Assembly (NCBI GenBank): GCA_008931825.1
Contig: QXVZ01010337.1
Span: 11,221-72,304 of the forward strand
Length of the DNA stretch: 61,084 bases
Source of the DNA: Phallusia fumigata
Lineage: Eukaryota; Chordata; Ascidiacea; Phlebobranchia; Ascidiidae
Direction of reading: 5' to 3'
In this document: positions 40,354 to 51,734 of the stretch, piece after piece
Layout: each line of letters starts with the position of its first letter
How positions within the stretch are numbered: position 1 is the first letter of the stretch
Position numbers and translations under genes: made by a program
The notes under the pieces: model-generated
Told to the model about the DNA's origin: nothing
Database searches by the model: none
Seen by the model: only the letters and a program-made list of their open reading frames with translations

Positions 40354-43300
40354 ATGAGTGTGCTTCTATATTCGGCAGTGATACTTTTGACAACATGTTT
40401 AACAAGTGAGTGACAATATATCAATATGTGATTATCTATGCAAGCGCAACTTGGAAGAATGGCTGCCCGCAGTTAAAGCGTTGTGGCCCATGTATGTTTA
40501 AATATTCCGCATTTTTCAGAAAGAGTTTACCTAATGTTTATTAATAAGCAAAGTTTAAACTGAAAAGTCTTAAAAGTTTGTGTGCTTGTTTGCCTTAAGT
40601 TACTTACAGACATACTTCACTTTTACTCTAAGGTTGCGCAACAATTGACGTGGTATGTCCCCAAATACAAGTGGGCGAAGATGACCTCCCAGGTAAATCT
40701 GTTAGTTTGTCAATCTATTTTTCTGAAATGCAATAACATTTTTCTTGTTGTAGGGTTTGATATCATATCACAGTTCAGTCTAGACAGGGATAATTTGGTT
40801 GGTGGTTTGCAAAAAGTAAATGGTTCCTCAGAATATCAAATAGCGTACAAGCTATCAAAAGACGTGTCCATTCGTGTGCCAACTAGGTAAGGGCAATTTC
40901 TATCATTTGTTTGTCGTATTTTTTATTACTTAAGGTTAACTTGATTTTGTAGACAAGTGTATCCAATGGGTCTTCCTGCTGAATATTCATTCGTAAGCAC
41001 TTTTCGGATGGTTGGAAATACACGCAAAAAGCAGTGGGATCTTTGGCTGGTTTGTAAAATATATATATTTCCCTTTCGTGAAAAAAACTTTACAACAATA
41101 TGTGCTACAGGTAGATGATGGACATGGCTCAGAGGAAATAGGAATAAAACTTGACGGAGAAAATTTATTGGTAGAATTCCACGCAAAGGGTTTAAATGGA
41201 TATGTACAAAAAGCTTCGTTTTCTGCAGTGGATGGATTATTTGACAACGTAAGCGGCAGTTAAATTTTTCTGTGCCGCTTTAATAAGAGATATACGTGAC
41301 CTGTTTTTCTTCAGGAATGGCATAAGCTTCTCATGTCTGTCGAAAACGACCTCGTTTCTCTCTTCGTTGATTGTGTATGGATTGATACACTGCCTTTTAC
41401 GACAAGAGCTCCAGTCCCAACAGAGGGTGAAACCCATGTGGGACGGTTAAGTCAATTCCAAAGAACATCGGCTTCTGTATGTCGGCACTTGTTAGTAGCA
41501 AAGTGTTTTGTTTTACGGTCTCGCATGTTATTTAGATTGAACTACAGTGGATGCTGATTCATTGTGACCCAACCCGAGCCCAAAGGGAATCATGTGGTGA
41601 ATTACCAGCTAGGGTAAATATCATCGCGTACTTAATCTACAATATAAAACGCATGGTTTTTCAAATGTTTACTTGAACCAATATAGGCAACACCCTGCTT
41701 ACTTACGTGATTCCATTATGTGTCGTGCGTTTTACCACAACAAAACGAACATATAGTTCTTTGGTTGCTAAACTGACAAAAATTAAACAAAATTAATTTT
41801 CCCGTTTTATTTCGATTGTAACCTTGGACAGTGACAGTTTAAACTATCAATTGTTTCACCTTAAATCACCAAAAAACGGTTTGGGCAATCTAATATTTTT
41901 ACTTTAAAGCTACAGGCGCAGTGCAATAAAAGGTTGGTTGGTGTTTTTCGTTTTGGATGAAAGCTGAAAAGATTAACCTTTCTACGCTTTGCGGTGCGAC
42001 GGAACCTTTTTCTTTTTGTTACTCACTCCCGTCTGAACTTTGAGAGAAACTCCATAGACTAAGAGGTTTCCGTTGTAGTCTATTTATGGTTGAAGAATTC
42101 GTGCTGCGAATTTTTTTCTGTCTGGAGAAGACGTGTTAGTGTTCGGGGATTGCAGTTTGTAGTGCGGTCGTCGCTACCGACTCTGTCCCCGCACTTTTTA
42201 CATTGATATTAGATCGAACTAGAAAGTCGCCCTTTGCGCTGCATTATGCGCGCTAAGGTTCGCATGCAAGTCTTTCTGGTAGTGTTGGTAGCAGCTCTTT
42301 TGCTGACGGACGTATCTGATGCAAAAAAACGCAAGTCTAAAAACCGAAAGAGTAGAAACAACGCCAAATTGCTAAGAGACAAGCGTCAACGAGAACCAAT
42401 ACCACCACCGGAGGTAATGTTTTTAGTTATTAAAATTAAGCCCGGATTTTTTATTTTTAGGTTGATAAGCCAGCTGAAACTCTGGTGAGAATATTTTTTG
42501 TCAACATTTTAATGTTACAAGTATATTTTCTGTAGTGCGCATTTATTGCTTCTTTATTGACGCCGTAACCTGGTTGGCGCCGTTAAGTTCATTTCTAACA
42601 GAAGTGTCTGATTCACTCGTCTGCGGGAGTAAATTTGGTTTCCGCTGCGTGCAAGCTGCATGTCCATATTGTTGTACATACCTGTAACCGTCTGTGAATC
42701 AGCTGGAGTCCGACATTTTGAAAAATACTAAATTTCCCTATTTTGTTCACAGTGTCCAATTTGTCCTGCTGGTCCCCAAGGACCCCCGGTAAGAATTTTT
42801 CGTGGATATTGGTGATCTTGTGTAGCTTGGGTGACTTAAAATATAGACCACACAAAGGCACTGTGTAATTTGTTGTAAGAAACGAATGAACAAATCATGC
42901 AAAAATTATTTTTCCATAATCTTATTTGTCGTTTTATTTTGTTGATTTAACATAACTTTTTGCTCTTCAGGGAGAGAGAGGAGAACCGGGCGTACAAGGT
43001 GAACCCGGAAGTGATGGCTTGTCAGGCATTCCAGGAATAGACGGCATTGATGTAAGTAGACAAATACATTGTTGTCTTAAGGTTTAACAACTAATTAAAA
43101 TTTGCCAAAAAAATGTGCATAAAACTGGTCGTATGTTTTGTAGGGCGAAAGTGGACCTCCTGGAATTCAAGGCGTTCCAGTAAGCAAACAATTGAAATCT
43201 ATTTGCCACTTTAACTGATTAACGCATTTTTTATTAAACTGCAGGGCGCAAAAGGGGAACAAGGACAACCGGGAATAGACGTCGGTGATATGTTAAGCGT

Positions 43301-46300
43301 TTAGATAGAATATCACACTTAACGCTGTGTTTGTTTATTTTAGGGATTTGCAGGCGAACCTGGAATTGAGGTGGGTAAAAGTTTACTTTAAGACATGTGT
43401 TTGTTTTGCAAGCTTCCAAACCAAATTTTGTATTTCCAGGGTCGCCCAGGACCACCAGGCGAACCAGGACCACCGGTAAAAAAATATTTCAAATATCTTA
43501 ATGCGTTCATCAAATCTGTAAAATTTCTAGATTGTAAAGGTGACCCCACGTCATCGCAAGTCGTATTTGTTGTTTGGCGAGAAAACTAATGATGTGCTAC
43601 TTCCAACCCTTACTAATTTTATTAAGGGGCGCGGTTTGGTCAAATACATTTAAATTTACAGCCTTGGACAGGAAATTGCACTTACAACAGGCACACGAGA
43701 CATTCCATTTAACCCAGTTCGCGAGTGTGCCACTTTCTACAGCTTTAGGCTATTCATAAGCGGTGGTTTTGACTAACGTGTTTGGTGGTATCAAGTTGAT
43801 AACTCTGGAACGTCATGGGTTTATTTTTGTTCCATGCAGGGTCAAGCAGCAATAGGATCTGCGGTTTCCGTAAGTACAACTATAACAGTTGGATGATAGT
43901 AAATTGATTTTATTCACATTTTTTTCGTGATTTTACAGGGTGACAAGGGGCAAAAAGGAGATCGGGTAAGTTTGTTCAGTGAAATGAAACTATTACGTAA
44001 AACAACACACGACAATTGTTTTTTCAGGGCGATCGTGGATTACCCGGCCCACCTGGAAACTCAGTAAGACTAGAAATGCGTCCTTAAAATTTCAGTGACA
44101 CAGTTATCGTCATTGTAATATAAAACGTTTAAATGTTAATTTACAAAACCTAAATTTTTTAATAGCTTGATAGTTCAGTTATGCTTGGATCTGGTGATGA
44201 AGCATCTCCTAGTCTTCCGGGTTACGTAAGTCGAAACATGCCAAAATCGTAATCCCTTGTATTGGCGGCACATACAAAACAAATCAACATCCAAATTGTA
44301 GGCAATTTTTTCGCTTCACTTATCGCGGTAACAGTCGGCTGCATTGCCTTTGCGTGCGAAGTTGTCGAGCTGCGCATTAACGCTCCAATGAACCGGCAGC
44401 GCTTTTTTACTTATTTTACCCATTTTGAGCTGATGTACAATTGTAGGAAATTGCCTACGTAGGCACGAATTCGGATGTCTCTGTAAGTTTTTTAGCCAAT
44501 CATTCTTAAGAATTCGTTTTAATGATTGATTGTTTTTATGCATGGCGTTGTGTGAATTTGCTTGCCACACAAACGTAAGTACGTTTGTACCCAATGTTTT
44601 GTTTATGCGTGATGACAAGACACACGATTTTGGCACGTTTATTTGTTTTGATACCTTTTAAATCACGTGAAGCTGTTATATTCACCGTTGTAGAGTGGTT
44701 AAATTACATTAATGTCATTTAATCTGTGTTTTTTGCCTGTGTTTGTAGCAATGTAAAACGGCCGTATGTCGATCAATGCTAATGGTTAATATAGCCACAA
44801 TAAGTCGTTTTTTTCATGCACGTATTTTCTCGCATGACTTTAAAGTTATTTATTCAGAGTGTAACTAGTTAAAACTTTCACCTGAAAAAAACGTCTTTAA
44901 ATTGTTTACGTTACGTTTTATCGCATTATTTTACAAATATGATGACATAGACATGTAGTAATAACTTACATTATTCAATCTTCGTAGCAAGGACCACGGG
45001 GACCACGCGGCCCTCCTGGCTACAGCGGACCTAAGGTAATTTTGCTGTTTATTACTTGCAATAAAAATAATTGTAAAATGATATGTATATTCGTAATAGG
45101 GGCACAAAGGGTACAAAGGAGAAATGGGACCGGATGGCAAACAAGGACCGAAGGTGAGATTTACAACTACTTGGGTATATCTGGACGTTGCAACACCCAC
45201 TAAACTTTACGCATATATACTACCTAGGGCGAAATTGGACCACCAGGAGAAGAAGGACCGCAAGGACCCGGCGGCGAAACAGTACATTAAAACACATTTT
45301 TATTTTTAACTTTTTTCTCAAACAACCTTCAAACATTATTCTTAACTTAGGGTCCACGTGGTGCTCGAGGTTATCCTGGAGAAGACGGTGGTAAAGGTGA
45401 CCAGGTATTTGTGATGGCACAAATCATTGCACTAAGGATCACTTAAGCACAAAATTTACTTCAAACAACTGTCATTTTAGGGTCCTTCAGGTATTCCTGG
45501 TGAAATGGGAAGACCTGGACCACCTGGAGAGCAGGTATGCTTCACACATGTGCTACACTAATTTTTTTGTGCTAAACGGTCTGCCGACAATCATTACCAT
45601 GTTCTTGAAAACTATTTAACACCATTTCTGTCACTGTTTATTATGTCTCTTTACCTGAAGCAGTGCCCTACGATTAGTGTGCCGCAAGACGATGCTAGGT
45701 GCACCGAAGTGTAACTGTAACTTAACAAGCTATTTAGGAAGGGGGGCGAGCGGTTGGTCGAATGGGTTGAGGCGCTCGACCCATATGCAGACTTTCTGAT
45801 CGGGGTTCGTACTGGGGATCGTCCTGGGTTCGAACCCCGTGAAAACAAATTTAGGAAGCAAAAACGTTTTATCCTTGGTAAATTCAAACGTTGCAACTTG
45901 TAGACAATTCGCTAATCCAAACTTTACTGCTTACTGTACATTCATGATGCTTTTAAACATCACATTATGAATAATAATCTTCGAAAGGCTACCCATGCGC
46001 AAAACACAGGATGAGATGTGCCGCCGAATTTTGAAAGTTTAAAAGTGTGACGACAGTAAAAAAAAGTTGCGGAGCAATGGCCTAAACGGAACTATGTGTG
46101 ATGGAGGGTCATTGGCTTGTGGAACGAGCTTGCTAGAAGTCTCGCTGATTCCTCTAGTCCCAAGTGGAGAGGCTACAACTACTAAACAATTAACATTGGT
46201 GGAATGTAGATTGGGTCTAAGTGGCGTGTTGATTGCTTTGTTATAGACCTTGGATCTCAACAGTTACCAACGAGGGACCGGAATATTAAATTATAAAACG

Positions 46301-49300
46301 GGCACAAAACTACATTCACAGTGCCACAAGCCGCACTTGACATATATGTAGCAGATTTCGAACCTGGGGCGATCCCGAGGACGAATCCCGATCAGTTTGT
46401 TTATGTCGGCATGAGTCGAGCTTCCCAGACCGTTCGAACAAGCGCTCCCCCTTTACACAGCAATCTATGTAATGCGCAAGTACCTTGCATGTAACGAAAC
46501 CCAGGCGGAAACATTTGTGCAAAAAAAGCTGATAACCCCGGGATGGACTGCAAAACAATACAGCAAATATACATCATTTTTTTAATGGGAGGGTGTTAAA
46601 GCCCTACTTTTTTTATTTACGTTTAACGTCAACAGGGTGAGGAAGGAATCGCAGGCCCATCGGGTGAAAGAGGAGATAGGGGACCTGCTGGTGAACGTGG
46701 GTTAACTGGGAATCCTGGACCCCCAGGCGTTCCTGGAGAGTCTGTAAGTTTTTGTGATTATTCGGATAATTTTTAGCTGATTGCCGTGTATTATCTGTTT
46801 TTGGAAGGATATACGTGTTAAGATGTAATATTAAGTCCAATAAATATTTTTTCTTGGTCGTGCTACATTATTAAACTGTCACTCTTCAAGTAAAAATTTA
46901 CTGACGTATCGGTGTATCACCAAAATGTGGGGAAAATGTAAACATTTACTGCAAGAAGGGCAAAAGTTTAAAAATTAAGGTATTGATTATTAGAACACCT
47001 AAAAATTGTACAAATGTGGTTCTAGGGGTTGCCAGGTATCAACGGAAATGATGGTCTACCAGGAATTCCCGGCGAGCGAGTAAGTATAGTTTAATTAAAT
47101 TGATAGCGGTTGTCTTTATAGAGCTCGATGTTTTTACAAGAAACTTCATGAAAATCAATGTTGGCTAACCCTATAATTGAAAATAAAATACTGGTTATAT
47201 CATTTTTATAGTTTGCCAAAAATTATTTAGTTTTTACCCCTTGAAACTTGTTTTAGGGATCGCCAGGGCCGATCGGTGAGAAAGGAGCGGAAGGAGAACA
47301 GGGACGAAGTGTAAGTTTGTCACTAGGTGGAGTCAAAATCCTTCTACGTAACTTTCATCTGTTTTCAGGGAGAGAAAGGGGATCGCGGCGAACAAGGCGA
47401 TAATGGAATACCGGTACTTATTTAAACACATGCGATATTTTGTGCTTGGGGCGTTAAAACATTTTTTCCAAAACAGGGAGAGTCAGGACGTCCAGGCGAA
47501 GAAGGCCCACCGGGAATGAAAGGATCACAGGTAGGGATTTATTTACTGTGATGTATTTTTGCACAACGGGATATTATAACGTTTTTAGTCTATGTGTTTC
47601 ACACAACCCATATTTTGTAGGGATCTCCAGGTCAGCAAGGAGTGCAAGGAACGCCTGGGGAGCAAGGACGCCCGGTAAGGATAATCTGCATTAATACAAT
47701 GTTTTGTCGATTTACCTAGAAAGTGTAAATCTTATTTTAAAAGGAATTTACTCTTAACCTGTACCATCAGTGCTAGTAATGGCGTATATTTTAGGGCAAC
47801 GCGGGACCGTCTGGAGAATCTGGGCCTCCAGGACCACGAGGCAATAAGGTAAGCATTCATTACTTTTTACCGTTCAAATAAATCATTTTTAATATCTGGT
47901 GAAGGGTGACGAAGGCGAAGCCGGAATTCAAGGCCGAGTGGGCGAAAGGGGCTTGCCAGGACCCAAAGGTCACAAGGTAATTTTCGAAGGTTTGAAGTGT
48001 ATTTACGACATAATGAGTTGCTTTTGTTATTATTAGGGTGCATCGGGATCCACCGGAGGAAAAGGAGAACCTGTAAGCAAAAAATGTTTTTTGGGGGGAT
48101 AAAAATAAAGATATTTGAAAGTAATTTTGTTTTAGGGAGACAGTGGACCAGAAGGACCACATGGACCACCGGGAGAAAAAGTATGGTTATGGTTGTGTGT
48201 GTCTGTTTCGACATGGCAAATAAATAGAAATTAATTATACTTGATCTGTTTTAGGGCGAAGGCGGGATTCCTGGGGAACGAGGATCGGTCAGTATCTGAT
48301 TCAAAGCAAAATGGTTGAAATGCTTTAGTTGTGTAATATTATTATTTTTATTTAAGCCTGGCTCACCAGGAGAACACGGACAACGTGGTCCATCTGGCCC
48401 ACCTGGACTTGTGGGGCCTGAGGGACCTCGAGGCCCACTAGGACCAAGGGGTCAGCACGGCGAAAGAGGGCCTCGAGGCAGAATGGGATTGCAGGGACCA
48501 CCGGTAAGAATCATTTTATCGTCATTAAGAAAGCTGGATGGCTATTTTTATTTTGTCGATAATAAAGATGTATCTTTTAATAACACTTTTATGAATTGTT
48601 TTTTCATTAGGGACAAATGCCGAGCGATCAAAAAATTCTGGAATTGGTGCGAAGAGTTTTACGAGGTTTTTAAACACATTTTCTGTAGGAAAACGGCAAT
48701 CTTTTTTGTTTTGTCAATGCCATTGCTTTTAGCTGAAGCTCGCTCTCTTGTCGTCCGACCACGGGGTATAGCAGCGCCGGGACCACCAGGTCAACCAGGT
48801 CAACGTGGAGAAGACGGGGAGCCCGGTACACCTGGTAATCACTCATCGGATTTTATCTCTTGTAGATACAAACATAAATAAAAGTGAACTTAACGTTTTT
48901 GTTTGGCTTTCTAGGAACGCCAGGTTTGGCCGGTAATCCTGGATTAAGGGGACAGGAAGGACCAATGGGTGCCCCAGGACCAAGAGGACTGAAAGGTTTA
49001 TTTTAGTGGAATTGTGAAGTGATGAAACTCTTTAACTTGCATGTTTTAATTTCAGGAACTGGCGGTGACAAGGGCGACAGAGGAAGAACAGGAGTTGGCT
49101 TACCTGGTCCATCCGGGCCTCCTGGACCTCAAGGTTCAATTATACTTTAAAAAACCTATACGTACATCGGCTGTGCGGGTAAAGCTCTAAGCCACTTGTG
49201 TTTTTGTTGTCCTGCAAATAAAAATAATAGAGTGTACATCAATATTTAACTTATATTAATTGTTGTCTGGTTCCTTTTTTTCAGGACTTAGCGGGGCACC

Positions 49301-49697
49301 TGGTTTCGGAAAAGACGGTAGGAACGGAGAACGGGGTGAACCAGGCTTCGCAGGTCCACCAGGATATCCGGGACCTCAGGGAGCGGTTGGTCCAGCAGGG
49401 TATTGTGACCCATCGAACTGTGCACCAGTAATGCGTCCCAGTGAACAAAAAGGTAGCCTTTATAAAGTGTTAATTCAGAAAATCGCTCTTTCACTTCTTT
49501 ATGTACTTAAGGATACACTCAACAGCTACAAATTTAATTGCTTTGTAGGTCCGAACAACAAAGGACCGGATCGCGCAGACCGTGAAGAGGCAACTGAAAA
49601 CGAAAATGAAGAAGTGGATCCTGGGCGCACAAATGTCAATAGAAGAAGACACAGTGGCCACCGTCAAGCACCGAGATTGAACAACATAAACTTTTAG
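40354..49697 (+). CDS. COL9A1: Type IX collagen alpha-1 chain, long form with NC4/TSPN domain
   Basis: Seven 5' exons (40354-40405, 40633-40692, 40754-40886, 40953-41049, 41111-41248, 41315-41476, 41536-41613) encode a signal peptide and a thrombospondin N-terminal-like/laminin-G domain. That domain contains [52 protein letters not shown] and [11 protein letters not shown] ... ESCGELPAR, an excellent match to the vertebrate alpha1(IX) NC4. After two optional small exons (42461-42484, 42753-42788) come about 34 short exons of 27-168 nt carrying Gly-X-Y. Order: COL3 (about 42971-44063), NC3 (44166-44482), COL2 (44988-48503), NC2 (48611-48780, [17 protein letters not shown]), COL1 and NC1 (GYCDPSNC ... 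NNKGPD), ending at 49697. COL2 is 339 residues, the length I recall for vertebrate type IX. From 48665 on, introns split the Gly codon (phase 1). The product is a FACIT collagen of the matrix. One donor (GAC|GTCGGT, 43281) is unusual. Confidence 0.9.
42246..49697 (+). CDS. COL9A1: Type IX collagen alpha-1 chain, predicted short form from an internal first exon
   Basis: An open exon 42246-42413 starts [20 protein letters not shown], a textbook signal peptide, followed by [18 protein letters not shown] and a basic, proline-ending stretch. It ends at a good donor (GAG|GTAATG) in phase 0. It lies between the last NC4 exon (41613) and the first collagenous exons. It joins in frame to 42461-42484, 42753-42788 and the shared exons, predicting about 760 aa without the NC4 domain. 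Vertebrate COL9A1 is known to use a second promoter in this same place to make a short chain. The 630 bp upstream (41614-42245) is non-coding and is the likely second promoter; AATAAAAGG near 41925 could be a weak TATA. If the exon were instead internal to the long form, its signal-like sequence would be hard to explain. Confidence 0.75.
45741..45840 (+). mobile_element. tRNA-derived SINE in a collagen intron, plus orientation
   Basis: GGGGGGCGAGCGGTTGG ... GAGGCGCTCGACCCATATGC ... TGATCGGGGTTCG ... GTCCTGGGTTCGAACCCC has a tRNA Ser/Leu-like A box and a perfect B box (GGTTCGAACCC). It is not a clean cloverleaf. A related copy lies inverted 510 bp downstream. Confidence 0.6.
46351..46450 (-). 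mobile_element. tRNA-derived SINE in the same intron, minus orientation
   Basis: The reverse complement reads GGGGAGCGCTTGTTCGAACGG ... CTCGACTCATGCCGAC ... CTGATCGGGATTCGTC ... CCAGGTTCGAAATCTGC. It aligns along its length with the copy at 45741-45840. Confidence 0.55.
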
Positions 49698-49888
49698 GAA
49701 ACGAAATGACCACCCCCGAACGTTGGTGCAAGATATGCCGAACGGTTGAGGTGGTCGCGTTTCAATGACAGATGTAAGCAGTATTGTTTAGGTACACCAT
49801 GCAATTTTTTTTCTTGTCGTCGTCGTCGTCACACTTCCTTTAGCTGCTGTGTATCGTTTGATGTTTATTGCGCTTTTTGCTTATTTTA

Positions 49889-49894
49889 AATAAA
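49889..49894 (+). terminator. Polyadenylation signal AATAAA of the collagen gene
   Basis: AATAAA lies 192 bp after the stop codon at 49695-49697 on the coding strand, giving a compact 3' UTR. Confidence 0.6.
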
Positions 49895-51688
49895 TCAAAC
49901 GTAAAACGTGTCTGGGCTAACCTGTGTCAAACAATACACGTAGCAACTGAAGGAGACGCTTATTGGTTTGACAAGGACCCGACATGTTTCGGCTCTACAT
50001 AAGTCGGGAAGTGTGTCGCAATATTGCGGGTCTTTTTATTGGTTAGCAGTGGCCATATTGCTCTGCCCTGGTTGGACGCTAGACGGTGCTACAGTACTAT
50101 GTAGCCTCTACAGACTGCAAATCGCAAATAATTTAAACTTATTTTATCACAATGACTCGCCTCGAGATGTTACTCTGAAAAAAAACCATTACTTGTTACC
50201 CAGCAACCCAGCACAAGAATTTGTTGGGTAAATAACTAGACTTGGGTATAAATTTAGACAAGGCTCTTTAATTTCAAGATTGGCATGTTTTTCATGCACT
50301 TGAGAGATGAAACGTTTGTTGTCTTTACTGATGAATAGTAGCAGTGGTGTAATATAGCAGCAGGGTGTAGAAGCTCAGCTCCGCCAACTCTACAGGAGAA
50401 TGATGTTTCATTGGGTCAAGAAAAAGGGAAATAGTAAGCTTATGCGGAGAGCTCAAGCACCTAAACATATACCACTACACCGCTGTTTAAGAGATTAGGA
50501 CCATTTTTTTGAAGTTAAACTTGACTGGTGGGTTGTGTGTGTTATCAAGTTGCATGGTGCCCTCAAGTAAACCCATCTTAAACAGGATTTGTGTCAAAGC
50601 GGAGGACGGATTCTGGTGCGCATAAGTAACTAGTTAATTGTTTTATCGCGTTCCCAATGAAGTGCATGTTGAAATGAATCGCTGTACTTTTGTTAAAACG
50701 ATGCGTGTTTGTGACACAAGCCTAAAATGACACTTGACATGCTAGTGAGATAGTGGGCCACAGGTTTTTTACAAAACGTTATCTTGGCCACGTAAGAAAC
50801 ACTGCCTTAAATACATCAAATATAAGCTTATATGTAACTGTATTGCACCAGAGCTATGGGTATGCATCCTGTTCTACAGCGTGATAGAACAAACGTATGT
50901 AGATTATCGCAGCGCAATCGCACCTTGAGTGTCACAAGCTAAGCAGCTGTCTGACAGCCGGGAGTACACGTCCACTTTCTTCGCGAAGCAGTGGTCTGAA
51001 ACCAACCACCGAGCGGCTCGTAAACTTGTCCATCGCTATCTTGGTTGCGTTTGTGCCGCTAGGGTGAAAACACAGTTTGTTTTTGTTCTGTAAGCGTGCC
51101 AACCATTGAAAAATAAAGTGCTCATGGTATTTACATTGTTATACTGCATGTAGTAGTTTTCCAAACTTTGCATTTGGGAGGCCTGAGGGTCAACGGGGGT
51201 AAAAAGTTGTCAGTGGACTACTTCAGATGGTTATCTATTGTGCTTAAACATTTTTCAGTAATATTGAGGACTCTTTCTTAACCAAAAGCTAAAAACAACA
51301 AACTCCCCTTCTTGGGCCATAAAGTGGGTAAACCTAACCATTCTATTGCTCGCTACATACAGTACCAACTAATGAACTATCAAAAAGTTGTTTCATTTTA
51401 TTCAATAAATACAGTAATTTTTTGAATTGTTATGTTTAGAGGCCAGTGAGTCAACCGGGGTAACAAGTTGTTAGTGGACACCCATGGATGTCCATTTATC
51501 AAAATTTGAGTGATTTGGGTTTGAGTAAACTCTTCATTGAATAAAACATGTATGCAAACTGGCATCAGACAAAAGAAAGAAACGTAGTGTATGTGTCCCC
51601 CTTACATAAATCAGCACAGACCAGCCTAGTCACAGTGAATCTGTGGGTTCAGCTTCTAACCAAAAACAACTCTGGTTGATGTTACAAC
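49895..51688. other. Intergenic, mostly unassigned; R2-type repeats near the right
   Basis: No gene seen. From about 51170 there are minus-oriented repeat modules (GGCCTGAGGGTCAACGGGGT, AACAAGTTGTTAGTGGACAC, and TATGTGTCCCCCTTACATAA at the end). Confidence 0.4.
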
Positions 51689-51694
51689 TTTATT
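51689..51694 (-). terminator. Polyadenylation signal AATAAA of eL33/RPL35A
   Basis: On the minus strand, CACAATAAAGTT lies about 41 nt after the stop codon of the terminal exon, in the right place for a ribosomal protein mRNA. This independently supports the remote last exon. Confidence 0.7.
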
Positions 51695-51734
51695 GTGCAA
51701 GTAACCACAACTTGTCAAGGCATTATTGGATCCT

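Noticed and set aside
45741-45840. Functional tRNA gene
   Set aside because: A and B boxes are present, but acceptor and anticodon stems do not pair by eye and a second diverged copy lies nearby; a SINE fits better.
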